64,000 bases of DNA. Source: Foliamicus sp965115835 (GTDB lineage: Bacteria; Pseudomonadota; Gammaproteobacteria; Steroidobacterales; Foliamicaceae). A model generated the notes under the pieces. The model was not told the DNA's origin. It searched no databases and worked only from the letters and a program-made list of their open reading frames with translations. Both the position numbers and the translations under genes were made by a program. This document shows positions 1 to 8,372 of the stretch, piece by piece; position 1 is the stretch's first letter; every line of letters starts with the position of its first letter. The stretch lies in NCBI GenBank assembly GCA_965115835.1, contig OZ220471.1, forward strand, positions 62,001-126,000, given 5' to 3'.

Positions 1-3
1 TCC

Positions 4-2634
4 TTACTCCGCCAGTTCGGCCTGCAGGGCCGCGTACAGCGCTTCGCGCTGCGGGCCGGACAAGGGTTCGATCCGGTCGTTGACCAGATGAAACACATCC
101 TCGGCGCGTTCTCCGATGGTTGCGATCTTTGCGCTGCGGACTCCGATATGCTGGCTGTTGAAAATCCCGGCCACCAGGCCGAGCAGCCCGGACCGGTCTG
201 TCGTGACCAGTTCCATCACCGTATGCCGTCCGCGGGGGTCGCTCCTGAAGCTTGCCTGGACGCCCACATCGAAGGCGCGCAGTCTGCGCGGCAAGCGGCG
301 GCGCGCGGGTCGCGCCGGTAGTTGTCCCCGGGCCAGCGATTCGCGCAAGACGCCGCAGACCGTCTCCAGTTGGCGCGGGTCGCGAAGCGGAGCGCCGTCG
401 CGCGACACCACCCGATATTGCGCCAGACTGTGCGCCTTGCCCGACGGCAGGATTCGCGCGTCGAGGATGTTGAGGCCGCTGGCGTCGAGCACCGAGCAGG
501 TAATGAAGAACCGGCGCCCGGCAGCGGGACCATGCACGAGGATCGCCGTGTCGGCATCGGGGGAGTCGGCGCGCGCCGCCACCAGGAAGCCGCCGTTCGC
601 CTCGCCGGCGGTGTGCAGGGCCTGGGTGTGCCAGATGATCTCGTCGTCGTGAAACAGCCAGAAATAATCTTCCGCGAACCGGCTCCACAGCAGGCGCGTC
701 CTGCTTTCCTCCAGACCCCGGCTGCGCAATTCGAGCAACGCGGCGCGCTCGCGTTCCGCCAGCAGTTCCTCCGCCCCGCCGGGGTGCTCGATGTTCATGC
801 GCAGCGCCCTGAGCGTCTGGCGGTAGAGGTCCTGGAACACGCGCGCCTTCCACGCGGTCCACAAGCCCGGGTTGGTCGCGCGCACATCGGCCACCGTAAG
901 CAGATAAAGGTGGTCCAGATGCGTCTTGTCGCCCATCAGCCGGGCAAATTCCGCAACCACCGCGGGGTCGTATATGTCTTTTTTCTGGGCGGTCATCGAA
1001 AGGGCGAGGTGATGGCGCACCAGCCAGGCCGACAACTCCGATGCGCGGGCGCTCAGGCCGTGATCCAGGGCAAATCGTTTCGCGTCCGCGGCCCCGAGTT
1101 CGGAGTGATCCCCGCCGCGGCCCTTGGCGATGTCGTGATACAGACCCGCCACGTACAGCAGCGCCGGATTCTCGATGCCTCGCATGATCTCATGCAACGC
1201 GGGGTCCTGGCTCCGGCCCTCGCCAAGGGCGAAACGGCGCAGGTTGCGGACCACGCGCAGGCTGTGAGCGTCGACCGTGTAGCTGTGAAACAGGTCGTAC
1301 TGCATCCTCCCGGCGATCTGGCCGAATTCCGGGATGTACGCTTCGAGGACGCCATATCGATTCATGGCTTCCAGTTGGCTCGGCGCCTCTGGAGGCGCCG
1401 CCAGGATCTTCATGAACAGCTGGCGGATCCTCGGATGGGTCCGGAATCGGTCGTCTATTCCCGGCGCGGCCTCGATCAGGCCCTCCACCAGATCGGCGCT
1501 GAAACCGCGGATTTCCGCGTGCTGCTGGCGCAGCAGGAACGGCTCCAGCATGGCTTGGGGCGAGGTCCGGAACAGGTCGGGGCGCCCGGGATGCAGATTG
1601 CCGTTGCGCACCACGAAGTTTGCATTCAGCCGGCGCGCTCCGCTGCGCGCCGGCGTGATGAGCGCCCCCAGGCGCTGAATCACAATTTCGCTGAGCAGTG
1701 AAACGCTGCGCGTCGTGCGATAGTAGCGCTGCATGAACTGCTCCACGGCGCGATTTCCGGTGCGGTCGTGGTAGCCGAATGCGGCGGCCAGTTGTTTCTG
1801 CTGGTCGAACAGCAAGCGGTCTTCCATACGGCCGGTGTTCAGATGCAGGGCAAGACGCACCCGCGCCAGAAAGTCGCGCGCTGCGCGCAGTTCGCCAAGC
1901 TTTTCGGGCGACATGAGCCGGTGGTTCCGCAGCGTATCCAGCGAGGCGTCGCCAAAGCGCCGCAGCGTGATCCAGTTGATGGTGTGCAGGTCCCTGAGCC
2001 CGCCGGGTCCGTTCTTGACATCCGGTTCGAGGTTGGCCGCCGTGTCGCCGTGTTCGCGCCGCCTTTCGGACTGTTCCCGGACCTTGGCGCGGTAGAACGG
2101 GCCGCCGGGCCAGACATTGCGGGCCTTGAGCGCCTTGCGCAATTGTTCGAAGAGGCGTTCGGAACCGGTCAGCAGCCGGGCTTCCATCAGCGCCGTCATG
2201 ACGGTCAGGTCGGCGCGCGCCTGATCGCGCGATTCCGCGACGGTCCGGGCGCCGTGCCCGATCTTGAGTCCCGTATCCCAAAGAAAGGCCAGGAATTCGC
2301 CGACCTCGGCGCGTACGCCTCGCGAATACCGCTGCGGCAGAAGCACGAGCACATCGACATCCGAGGCCGGGTACATTTCGGCGCGGCCGTAGCCCCCTGC
2401 CGCCAGCAGGGCGGCGCCGCGCAGGGCGGGCCCGGCGTGCAGGCGCCAGGCTTCGCACAGCAGGGAGTCCAGCAGATCCGAGCGGCGCCTCAACAGGTCC
2501 GCAGCGCTCTTTTCGCCCTGCTCGAACCAGTCCCGCAGCTGCCTGTCGTGATCCTCGATACGGGCCCGCCAGACACGCAGTCCGGCGTTTCGCGACGGCC
2601 CGGCGGCGGCCTGAACGGCCTGCTCAGGGTTCAA
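4..2634 (-). CDS. glnD: [Protein-PII] uridylyltransferase / uridylyl-removing enzyme GlnD
   Basis: Bifunctional nitrogen sensor that uridylylates PII when nitrogen is limiting and removes UMP when glutamine is high; cytoplasmic. At 876 residues it matches the family length (about 890). The nucleotidyltransferase motif GGYGRAEMYPASDVDVL lies near residues 80-96 with acidic residues D92 and D94. An HD-hydrolase region carries YHDIAKGRGGDHSELG near residue 500. Two C-terminal ACT-type glutamine-sensing regions follow (about 700-760 and 805-870). The start is TTG at 2634, overlapping the end of map by 11 bp, so the two are probably translated from one message. map-glnD next to rpsB-tsf is the usual gammaproteobacterial order. 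The stop is a TAA lying 4 bp from the window edge. Confidence 0.95.
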   Translation of the reverse strand: MNPEQAVQAAAGPSRNAGLRVWRARIEDHDRQLRDWFEQGEKSAADLLRRRSDLLDSLLCEAWRLHAGPALRGAALLAAGGYGRAEMYPASDVDVLVLLPQRYSRGVRAEVGEFLAFLWDTGLKIGHGARTVAESRDQARADLTVMTALMEARLLTGSERLFEQLRKALKARNVWPGGPFYRAKVREQSERRREHGDTAANLEPDVKNGPGGLRDLHTINWITLRRFGDASLDTLRNHRLMSPEKLGELRAARDFLARVRLALHLNTGRMEDRLLFDQQKQLAAAFGYHDRTGNRAVEQFMQRYYRTTRSVSLLSEIVIQRLGALITPARSGARRLNANFVVRNGNLHPGRPDLFRTSPQAMLEPFLLRQQHAEIRGFSADLVEGLIEAAPGIDDRFRTHPRIRQLFMKILAAPPEAPSQLEAMNRYGVLEAYIPEFGQIAGRMQYDLFHSYTVDAHSLRVVRNLRRFALGEGRSQDPALHEIMRGIENPALLYVAGLYHDIAKGRGGDHSELGAADAKRFALDHGLSARASELSAWLVRHHLALSMTAQKKDIYDPAVVAEFARLMGDKTHLDHLYLLTVADVRATNPGLWTAWKARVFQDLYRQTLRALRMNIEHPGGAEELLAERERAALLELRSRGLEESRTRLLWSRFAEDYFWLFHDDEIIWHTQALHTAGEANGGFLVAARADSPDADTAILVHGPAAGRRFFITCSVLDASGLNILDARILPSGKAHSLAQYRVVSRDGAPLRDPRQLETVCGVLRESLARGQLPARPARRRLPRRLRAFDVGVQASFRSDPRGRHTVMELVTTDRSGLLGLVAGIFNSQHIGVRSAKIATIGERAEDVFHLVNDRIEPLSGPQREALYAALQAELAE

Positions 2635-3394
2635 GCGGACCCGCTCCCAGGGTCAGCACCTCGTAGCCGTCCGACGTTACCAGCACGGTATGCTCCCATT
2701 GCGCCGACAATTTCCGGTCGCGCGTCACGACCGTCCATCCGTCCGGCAGCAGCCGGGTTTCAGGCCCGCCCTCGTTGAGCATCGGCTCTACGGTGATCGT
2801 CATCCCTTCGCGCAAGGCCATGCCGGCGCCGGGTTGTCCATAGTGCAGGACATTGGGCGGCTCGTGAAAAACGCGGCCTATACCATGGCCGCAGTACTCG
2901 CGCACCACGCTCAGGCCGCGTGATTCGGCGAGCTTCTGGATCGCATGGCCGATATCGCCCAGCCGCTTGCCGGGCGCAATCTGGCGGATTCCCGCCCACA
3001 TGGCCTCGAAAGTGATCCGGTCCAGCCGCTGCGCCTTTATGCGCGGCTTGCCCACGTGGAATATCCTGCTGGTGTCGCCGTGAAAGCCGTCCTTGATCAC
3101 GGTGATGTCGATATTGAGCATGTCCCCGTCCCGCAAGCGGCGCTTGCCGGGGATGCCGTGGCAGACGACCTGATTCGCGGAGGTGCAGATGGAGCGGGGA
3201 AATCCGCGATAATTCAGCGGCGCCGGGATGGCTTCCTGCCGTTCGGTAATGTAGCGGTGGCAGATGCGGTCCAGTTCGCCGGTGCTGATTCCCGGGCGCA
3301 CATGGGCCTCGATCATGTCCAGCACTTCGGCCGCAAGTCGCCCTGCAACGCGCATGCGCTCCTGTTCCGCAACGGATTTGATGGTGGCTTGCAT
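2624..3394 (-). CDS. map: Methionine aminopeptidase, type I
   Basis: Removes the initiator Met from nascent proteins in the cytoplasm. I chose the ATG at 3394, giving 256 residues, because MQATIKSVAEQERMRVAGRL aligns end to end with the E. coli enzyme N-terminus. An in-frame TTG at 3421 would add nine unsupported residues. All five metal ligands are visible (counting from the longer start): D105 in NIDIT, D116 in GDTSRIF, H179 in CGHGIG, E212 in TVEPM and E243 in QWEHT. A TACCAT sequence 27-32 bp upstream of the ATG could serve as the -10. It is divergent from rpsB and overlaps glnD downstream by 11 bp. Confidence 0.95.
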   Translation of the reverse strand: MQATIKSVAEQERMRVAGRLAAEVLDMIEAHVRPGISTGELDRICHRYITERQEAIPAPLNYRGFPRSICTSANQVVCHGIPGKRRLRDGDMLNIDITVIKDGFHGDTSRIFHVGKPRIKAQRLDRITFEAMWAGIRQIAPGKRLGDIGHAIQKLAESRGLSVVREYCGHGIGRVFHEPPNVLHYGQPGAGMALREGMTITVEPMLNEGGPETRLLPDGWTVVTRDRKLSAQWEHTVLVTSDGYEVLTLGAGPLEP

Positions 3395-3490
3395 GGGGTT
3401 CGAGGCCGGCTCGGTCGCCAATGGTAGCGCGCCTGCGGCCTGGTGGCTGCGCCCCGCGGCCGGATTTCACCGTGCAGCGGCAACGCCCGA

Positions 3491-3501
3491 TGTTATAGAA
3501 T
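3491..3501 (+). promoter_or_regulatory. Candidate extended -10 promoter for the rpsB operon, with structured leader
   Basis: TGTTATAGAAT in the gap between divergent map and rpsB matches an extended -10 (TGn followed by TATAGA or TAGAAT). No good -35 is visible. The roughly 90-nt leader contains a short perfect hairpin, GAGGC-GGAT-GCCTC at 3542-3555, and an AGGAG ribosome-binding site just before the TTG start. Leader autoregulation by S2 is known in other proteobacteria but is only an inference here. Confidence 0.4.
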
Positions 3502-3600
3502 CGCCAATCCGCTCCGGAAACCGCATGGCCTTAATGTCCTTGAGGCGGATGCCTCGCGGCCTGCCGGAGCCCCCTGGAAGAAGTCCACAGGAGCAGACGA

Positions 3601-4563
3601 TTGGCGGAAATTACCGTGCGCGACATGCTGGATGCCGGCGTGCATTTCGGACACCGGGCGAGGCACTGGAACCCGAAAATGGCGCCTTTCATTTATGGCG
3701 AGCGCAACCAGCTCCACATTATCGATCTGGAGCAGACCATCCCGCTCTACAGGAAGACCTGCGACTTTGTCCGTTCGGTAGCCGCGCAGCGCGGCACCGT
3801 ATTGTTCGTGGGAACCAAGCGCGCCGCGCAACATGCGATCCGCGACCAGGCCAGGCGTTGCGGCATGCCCTATGTCAGCCATCGCTGGCTGGGCGGGACG
3901 CTTACCAACCTCAAGACCATCAAGAAGTCCATTGCCCGGCTGGAAGAACTCGAAGCGCTCGATCAGGACACCATGCGTGGCCGCTTCACCAAGAAGGAAA
4001 TGCTGGGATTCAGGCGCGAGCGGGACAAGTTGCAGCGTTCCCTGGGCGGGATCCGCGACATGGACGCCCTGCCGGATGCGGTCTTCATCATCGATCTGGA
4101 GCATGAACGGATCGCGTTGAACGAAGCCAGGAAACTGGGCATCCCGGTGGCCGCGGTGGTGGACACCAACTGCTCGCCGCAGGATGTGGATTACATGATT
4201 CCCGGTAACGACGATGCGATTCGGGCGGCGGAGCTCTATGCCCGCGGCATTGCCGACGCGATCCTGAAGGGCCGCGAGGAAATGCCGCAAATTTCCCTGG
4301 GCGATGACGAGTTCGTGGAACTGGACGAGTCCGGCAAACCGATCGCCAGGACCGGCCGTCCGCGCTCGCGGCCGAGCGCGCCCATGCGGTTGCGCGGTGT
4401 GTCCCGGCGCATGCCGCGGCGCACGGCGGCGGTGGCCAGGGAGCGCGAGGACCGGGACGCCAGGCCGCCCGAAGCGCCGCCTGCCGCGCCTGTGGCGCCT
4501 GCGGTCGCCGAGGGCGCTCCGCCCCCGGATCAGGCCGTCGCTCCGGCGCCCGAGGAGGACTGA
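3601..4563 (+). CDS. rpsB: 30S ribosomal protein S2 with long C-terminal extension
   Basis: Small-subunit ribosomal protein S2. It starts at TTG 3601 behind AGGAG; the reading MAEITVRDMLDAGVHFGH is the conserved S2 N-terminus, and VPVAAVVDTNCSP-type core blocks are intact. Length is 320 residues against about 241 in E. coli. The extra 70 or so residues, from about 245 onward, are low-complexity: first Arg-rich (RPRSRPSAPMRLRGVSRR), then Pro/Ala-rich, ending in acidic PEED. The stop is 3 bp before tsf, as in the standard rpsB-tsf operon. The tail reading is unambiguous, but its function is unknown. Confidence 0.97.
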   Translation: MAEITVRDMLDAGVHFGHRARHWNPKMAPFIYGERNQLHIIDLEQTIPLYRKTCDFVRSVAAQRGTVLFVGTKRAAQHAIRDQARRCGMPYVSHRWLGGTLTNLKTIKKSIARLEELEALDQDTMRGRFTKKEMLGFRRERDKLQRSLGGIRDMDALPDAVFIIDLEHERIALNEARKLGIPVAAVVDTNCSPQDVDYMIPGNDDAIRAAELYARGIADAILKGREEMPQISLGDDEFVELDESGKPIARTGRPRSRPSAPMRLRGVSRRMPRRTAAVAREREDRDARPPEAPPAAPVAPAVAEGAPPPDQAVAPAPEED

Positions 4564-4566
4564 GGC

Positions 4567-5439
4567 ATGGCCGTTACCGCCGCCCAGGTAAAGGCGTTGC
4601 GGGAAGCGACGGGCGCTGGGATGATGGACTGCAAGCGTGCGCTGAGCGAAACCGGCGGCGATGCGGAAGCGGCGCGCAAGCTGCTGCGCATGAAGGGCGC
4701 GGCGGCGGCGGAGAGGAAGGCCGGACGCGCGGCGGCGGAGGGAGTGGTTGCGGTGGCGCAGGGCCCCCGGGGGGCAGCCATTGCCGAGGTGAACTGCGAG
4801 ACCGACTTCGTGGCGCGCCGGGAGGAATTCAGGAGCTACGCGTCCTCCGTTGCGCAGCTCGTTCTTGAGGAACATCCTGCCAACCTCGAGGCCCTGCTCG
4901 CCTTGCAGCTTGGCGGGCAGTCCCTGGAGCAGGCGCGGCGGGAGGCGGTGGCCCGGATCGGCGAGAACATCACCGTGCGCCGGTTCTCGCGCCTGCAGCC
5001 GCGCGGCGCGGCCGCAGTCTATGTCCACAACGACCGCATTGGCGTCATCGTGGACATGGAAGGCGGGGACGACGAACTGGGCAAGAGCGTCGCCATGCAT
5101 GTGGCGGCCATGCGCCCGCAGCATGTGGAGCACGGCGAGGCGCCCGCCGAGGTGGTCGAGCGCGAACGCGCCTTCCTTGTCGATCAGGCCGCCGGTTCGG
5201 GGAAGCCGCCACAAATTGTGGAGCGGATGGTCGAAGGCCGTTTGCGCAAGTTTCTCGACAGCATCTGCCTTGTCGGGCAGGCGTACGTGCGGGACAGCAA
5301 TCTCACGGTGGGCCGGCTGCTTGCATCCCGTCAGGCCCGGGTGCACGGGTTTGTGCGGTTCGAAGTGGGCGAGGGGATCGAACGCCGCGTCGCCGATCTT
5401 GCAGAAGAGGTGGAAGCCCAACTCCGGGAGCATCGGTGA
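4567..5439 (+). CDS. tsf: Elongation factor Ts
   Basis: Guanine-nucleotide exchange factor that recycles EF-Tu from GDP to GTP. It has 290 residues (E. coli 283). The N-terminal UBA-like block with TGAGMMDCKRAL (residues 17-28) and the core motif VNCETDFVAR (near residue 80) are both present. The ATG start lies 3 bp after the rpsB stop, and the TGA overlaps the GTG of pyrH by 4 bp, giving tight translational coupling. Confidence 0.97.
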   Translation: MAVTAAQVKALREATGAGMMDCKRALSETGGDAEAARKLLRMKGAAAAERKAGRAAAEGVVAVAQGPRGAAIAEVNCETDFVARREEFRSYASSVAQLVLEEHPANLEALLALQLGGQSLEQARREAVARIGENITVRRFSRLQPRGAAAVYVHNDRIGVIVDMEGGDDELGKSVAMHVAAMRPQHVEHGEAPAEVVERERAFLVDQAAGSGKPPQIVERMVEGRLRKFLDSICLVGQAYVRDSNLTVGRLLASRQARVHGFVRFEVGEGIERRVADLAEEVEAQLREHR

Positions 5440-6164
5440 GCCCCGCTCCTGCGCTGCGCCGCATCTTGCTGAAGCTCAGCGGCGAGGCCCTTGTGGGCCG
5501 GCAGCAGCATGGAATCGACATGTCCACGCTCCAGCGCATTGCCGCAGAGGTCAAGGAGCTTTCCGCGCTGGGCGTGGAGATTGCGGTGGTTGTGGGCGGA
5601 GGCAACATCTTTCGCGGCGAGGGTCTGGCCCGGGAGGGCATGGACCGCGTCACGGCCGATCAAATGGGAATGCTGGCCACAGTCATCAACGCCCTGGCGC
5701 TCCAGGATGCGCTGGAGCGCCAGGGAACGGGCGTACGGGTGATGTCTTCCATGGCGGTGCGGGCGGTTTGCGAGGATTACATACGGCGGCGCGCGTTGCG
5801 CCACCTGGAAAAGGGACGGGTATGCATATTTGCCGCCGGGACAGGCAATCCCTATCTCTCCACCGACACGGCCGCCAGCCTGCGCGCAATCGAAGTGGGA
5901 GCGGAACTGCTTATCAAGGGCACCCAGGTGGACGGCGTCTATTCCGCGGATCCGAATCTGGAGCCGGACGCAAGGCGCTACGAGCGCATCTCGCACGACG
6001 ACCTGATCGGCGGGCGGCTGGCAGTGATGGACTCCACGGCCGCCGTGATGTGCCGCGACAACGACCTGCCGGTTCGCGTTTATGATGTCGGCGCCCCGGG
6101 CGGTTTGCTGCGGATTGTGTGCGGCGAGGACATAGGCACGCTGGTGACCAGCGAAGCGCAATGA
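5436..6164 (+). CDS. pyrH: UMP kinase
   Basis: Phosphorylates UMP to UDP in pyrimidine nucleotide synthesis; hexameric bacterial enzyme of the amino-acid-kinase family. It has 242 residues. The glycine-rich ILLKLSGEAL (residues 10-19), VVGGGNIFRG and MDSTAAVMCRDN blocks are all present. Start is GTG 5436, overlapping the tsf stop (GTGA). frr follows after 34 bp. Confidence 0.96.
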   Translation: MSPAPALRRILLKLSGEALVGRQQHGIDMSTLQRIAAEVKELSALGVEIAVVVGGGNIFRGEGLAREGMDRVTADQMGMLATVINALALQDALERQGTGVRVMSSMAVRAVCEDYIRRRALRHLEKGRVCIFAAGTGNPYLSTDTAASLRAIEVGAELLIKGTQVDGVYSADPNLEPDARRYERISHDDLIGGRLAVMDSTAAVMCRDNDLPVRVYDVGAPGGLLRIVCGEDIGTLVTSEAQ

Positions 6165-6198
6165 GTCCGGAGCGGTTCGTGGGGGCCGGAGAGCGCAG

Positions 6199-6756
6199 AT
6201 GATCGAGGAACTTCAGGAAGATGCGGCCGGGCGCATGGACAAGAGCGTTGCCGCGCTGCGCTCGAACCTTTCCCGCCTGCGTACCGGCCGCGCCCATGCC
6301 GGATTGATCGACCACCTGACCGCGCCCTATTACGGCAGCGACACGCCCTTGCGCCAGGTGGCCAGCATCACCGTGGAGGATCCTCGCACCCTGGCCGTTG
6401 CTCCCTGGGAAGCCGGAATGGTCCAGCCGATCGAGAAGGCCATTCGCGAATCGGGCCTTGGGCTCAACCCGGTTACCGCAGGCGCCGTGATCCGCGTTCC
6501 GATCCCGGAGCTGACCGAAGAGCGTCGTCGCGAGCTGGTGCGGGTTGCACGCCATGAAGCGGAGATGGGACGAGTGGCGGTGCGCAACATCCGGCGCGAG
6601 GTGCTGGCCGATGTCAAGCAAATGGTCAAGGAAAAGATGGCCACCGAGGACGAGGAAAGGCGTATGGCCGATGCGATCCGGAAACTCACCGGCGAGCACA
6701 TCGCCCGCATGGACGCGATTCTGGAGGAGAAAGAAAGGGAAATCATGTCCGTATAG
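6199..6756 (+). CDS. frr: Ribosome recycling factor
   Basis: Splits post-termination ribosomes together with EF-G. It has 185 residues, exactly the family length. Recognisable blocks are LRTGRAHAGLIDHL (near 30) and the C-terminal helix KLTGEHIARMDAILEEKE. The ATG at 6199 is preceded by a GGAG-type ribosome-binding sequence. The gene ends in an amber TAG at 6754-6756 and uppS continues in the same reading frame directly after it. dxr, which follows frr in E. coli, is not here. Confidence 0.96.
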   Translation: MIEELQEDAAGRMDKSVAALRSNLSRLRTGRAHAGLIDHLTAPYYGSDTPLRQVASITVEDPRTLAVAPWEAGMVQPIEKAIRESGLGLNPVTAGAVIRVPIPELTEERRRELVRVARHEAEMGRVAVRNIRREVLADVKQMVKEKMATEDEERRMADAIRKLTGEHIARMDAILEEKEREIMSV

Positions 6757-6765
6757 GTTGGGCTT

Positions 6766-7455
6766 CTGCAGCATCTCGCGATCATCATGGACGGCAACGG
6801 CCGCTGGGCCATGCGCCGCGGCCTGCCCCGGTCGGACGGGCATCGGGCGGGCGTGGAGGCCGCGCGCGGGATCATTGAAGCGTGCGCCCGGCGCGGGATT
6901 CCGGCGCTGACGCTGTTCGGTTTGAGCAGCGAAAACTGGCAGCGTTCCCGCAGTGAAGTCAGCGGGCTGATGGCGCTTCTGGCCGACAGTTTGCAGCGCC
7001 ACATGAGTCTCCTCGACGACCACGGGATTCGCCTGCGCTGCATCGGCGACCGCGACCGCTTTCCGCACGGGGTACGCGCTGCGCTGGAGAAGGCCGAAGA
7101 AGGCGCCCGGGACAACGAGCGGATGGATCTGATCGTTGCGCTTTCCTACGGCGGGCAGCAGGAGATCGCGGCGATTGCGCGGCGTCTGGCGCTTCGCGCC
7201 GCGCGCGGAGAACTGGATCCGCAAGAAATTTCGGTGGACCTGTTCGCCCGCCATACGGGTCTGGCGGACCTTCCGCCGCCGGACCTCATGATACGCAGCG
7301 GGGGCGAGCAGCGAGTCAGCAATTTCATTCTCTGGCACCTGGCGTATACGGAACTCTATTTCACCCCGGTGCTGTGGCCCGACTTCGGCGCCGGCGAGCT
7401 CGACGCGGCCCTCGCCGACTTTGCCGCGCGACAACGCCGCTTCGGCACGGCATGA
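6766..7455 (+). CDS. uppS: Isoprenyl (undecaprenyl) diphosphate synthase, unusual start
   Basis: Condenses IPP onto FPP to make the C55 lipid carrier for peptidoglycan and O-antigen. The MDGNGRWA motif with the catalytic Asp, FGLSSENW, and DLMIRSGGEQRVSNF are all present. The first ATG (6787) falls inside the conserved first strand (HLAIIMDGNG) and has no ribosome-binding site. The only upstream in-frame candidate before the frr amber stop is CTG 6766, which restores QHLAII and has TAGG 8 nt upstream. I therefore place the start there (229 residues); ATG 6787 would give 222. The TGA overlaps the cdsA ATG. Confidence 0.9.
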   Translation: MQHLAIIMDGNGRWAMRRGLPRSDGHRAGVEAARGIIEACARRGIPALTLFGLSSENWQRSRSEVSGLMALLADSLQRHMSLLDDHGIRLRCIGDRDRFPHGVRAALEKAEEGARDNERMDLIVALSYGGQQEIAAIARRLALRAARGELDPQEISVDLFARHTGLADLPPPDLMIRSGGEQRVSNFILWHLAYTELYFTPVLWPDFGAGELDAALADFAARQRRFGTA

Positions 7456-8288
7456 ACCCGCCGCCGCGCAGGTTTGGCGCGATACCGGGTCTGCCGCCGC
7501 GGCTGCTCACCTCGGCCGTGCTGCTCGGGACAGTCGTGCTCGCCGCCCTCGCGCCGCCGAACCTGCGCTTGGGCATGATTGGCCTGGTGCTGATCCTTTG
7601 CTGGCGCGAGTGGCTTCGTGTGTCGGGCATATCCGCTGCGGCGCCGAGATTCCTGGCAATCGTGTTGTTCTCCCTGGCCCTGGCCCTGCCGGTGGCCGTG
7701 CCGCCGTCTGCCCCTGTGTGGTATGCCGCCATGCTGCTGGGCCTGGCCTGGTGGTGTCTGGCCCTCGTGGTCCTGTACCGTCCGATCCGCTCGATCGGCA
7801 ATGTCGCGGCCGCGGGCTTCGGGCTGCTGGCGCTGGTTCCCGCCTGGCTGGTCGTGCTCGCCCTGGCCGCGTTGGAGCGCACCGAACTGCTGCTGTTGCT
7901 GCTGCTGCTGACGGGGGCTGCGGATACCGGCGCCTATGCCTGCGGCAAACTGCTGGGCAGACGAAGGCTCGCGCCCGGGCTTAGCGGCGGCAAGACTGTC
8001 GAAGGCGCGCTCGGAGGTCTTGCGATGGCCACCATCGCGGGTTTTGGCGCCTCCTTTCTGGTGGAAAGGTCCGCGCTTTACTGGACGCTTGCGGGATTGG
8101 CGGCAGGGGTTTTGTCGATGCTGGGAGACCTCACCGTGAGCCTGTTCAAACGTCGTGCGGGCGTCAAGGACAGCGGCGCCATGCTGCCGGGGCATGGTGG
8201 AATGCTGGACCGCCTGGACAGCGGTCTGGCCGCGGCCCCGCTGCTGGCGCTGCTGGTGTTCGAGCCGCTGGGCTGGCTGGCCCTGTAG
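7452..8288 (+). CDS. cdsA: Phosphatidate cytidylyltransferase
   Basis: Makes CDP-diacylglycerol from phosphatidate and CTP at the inner membrane, the branch point for phosphatidylethanolamine, phosphatidylglycerol and cardiolipin. It has 278 residues with multiple hydrophobic segments, including a run of eight leucines near residue 145. The C-terminal family signature is complete: SLFKRRAGVKDSGAMLPGHG followed by GMLDRLDS. The ATG at 7452 overlaps the uppS stop (ATGA). In Pseudomonas dxr follows; here there are only 84 bp before rseP. Confidence 0.94.
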   Translation: MNPPPRRFGAIPGLPPRLLTSAVLLGTVVLAALAPPNLRLGMIGLVLILCWREWLRVSGISAAAPRFLAIVLFSLALALPVAVPPSAPVWYAAMLLGLAWWCLALVVLYRPIRSIGNVAAAGFGLLALVPAWLVVLALAALERTELLLLLLLLTGAADTGAYACGKLLGRRRLAPGLSGGKTVEGALGGLAMATIAGFGASFLVERSALYWTLAGLAAGVLSMLGDLTVSLFKRRAGVKDSGAMLPGHGGMLDRLDSGLAAAPLLALLVFEPLGWLAL

Positions 8289-8300
8289 TTGCCGGCAAGA

Positions 8301-8317
8301 CCCGAAGGGCCGTTTTT
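8301..8317 (+). terminator. Weak intrinsic terminator candidate between cdsA and rseP
   Basis: A short CCC-GAA-GGG stem (8301-8309) is followed after three bases by five Ts (8313-8317). The stem is only 3 bp with a possible extra G-C beyond a mismatch, so it is weak. TGCTAGCAT just downstream (8317-8325) resembles an extended -10, so this gap may end one transcript and begin the rseP-bamA one. Confidence 0.3.
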
Positions 8318-8372
8318 GCTAGCATAGGCCCAGGATCAGGAAAGCGGACAGGCGAAAGGGCGGCGCTGCGAC

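Noticed and set aside
3493..5433. A 646-codon minus-strand frame opposite rpsB and tsf
   Set aside because: Shadow of two ribosome-associated genes with conserved sequence.
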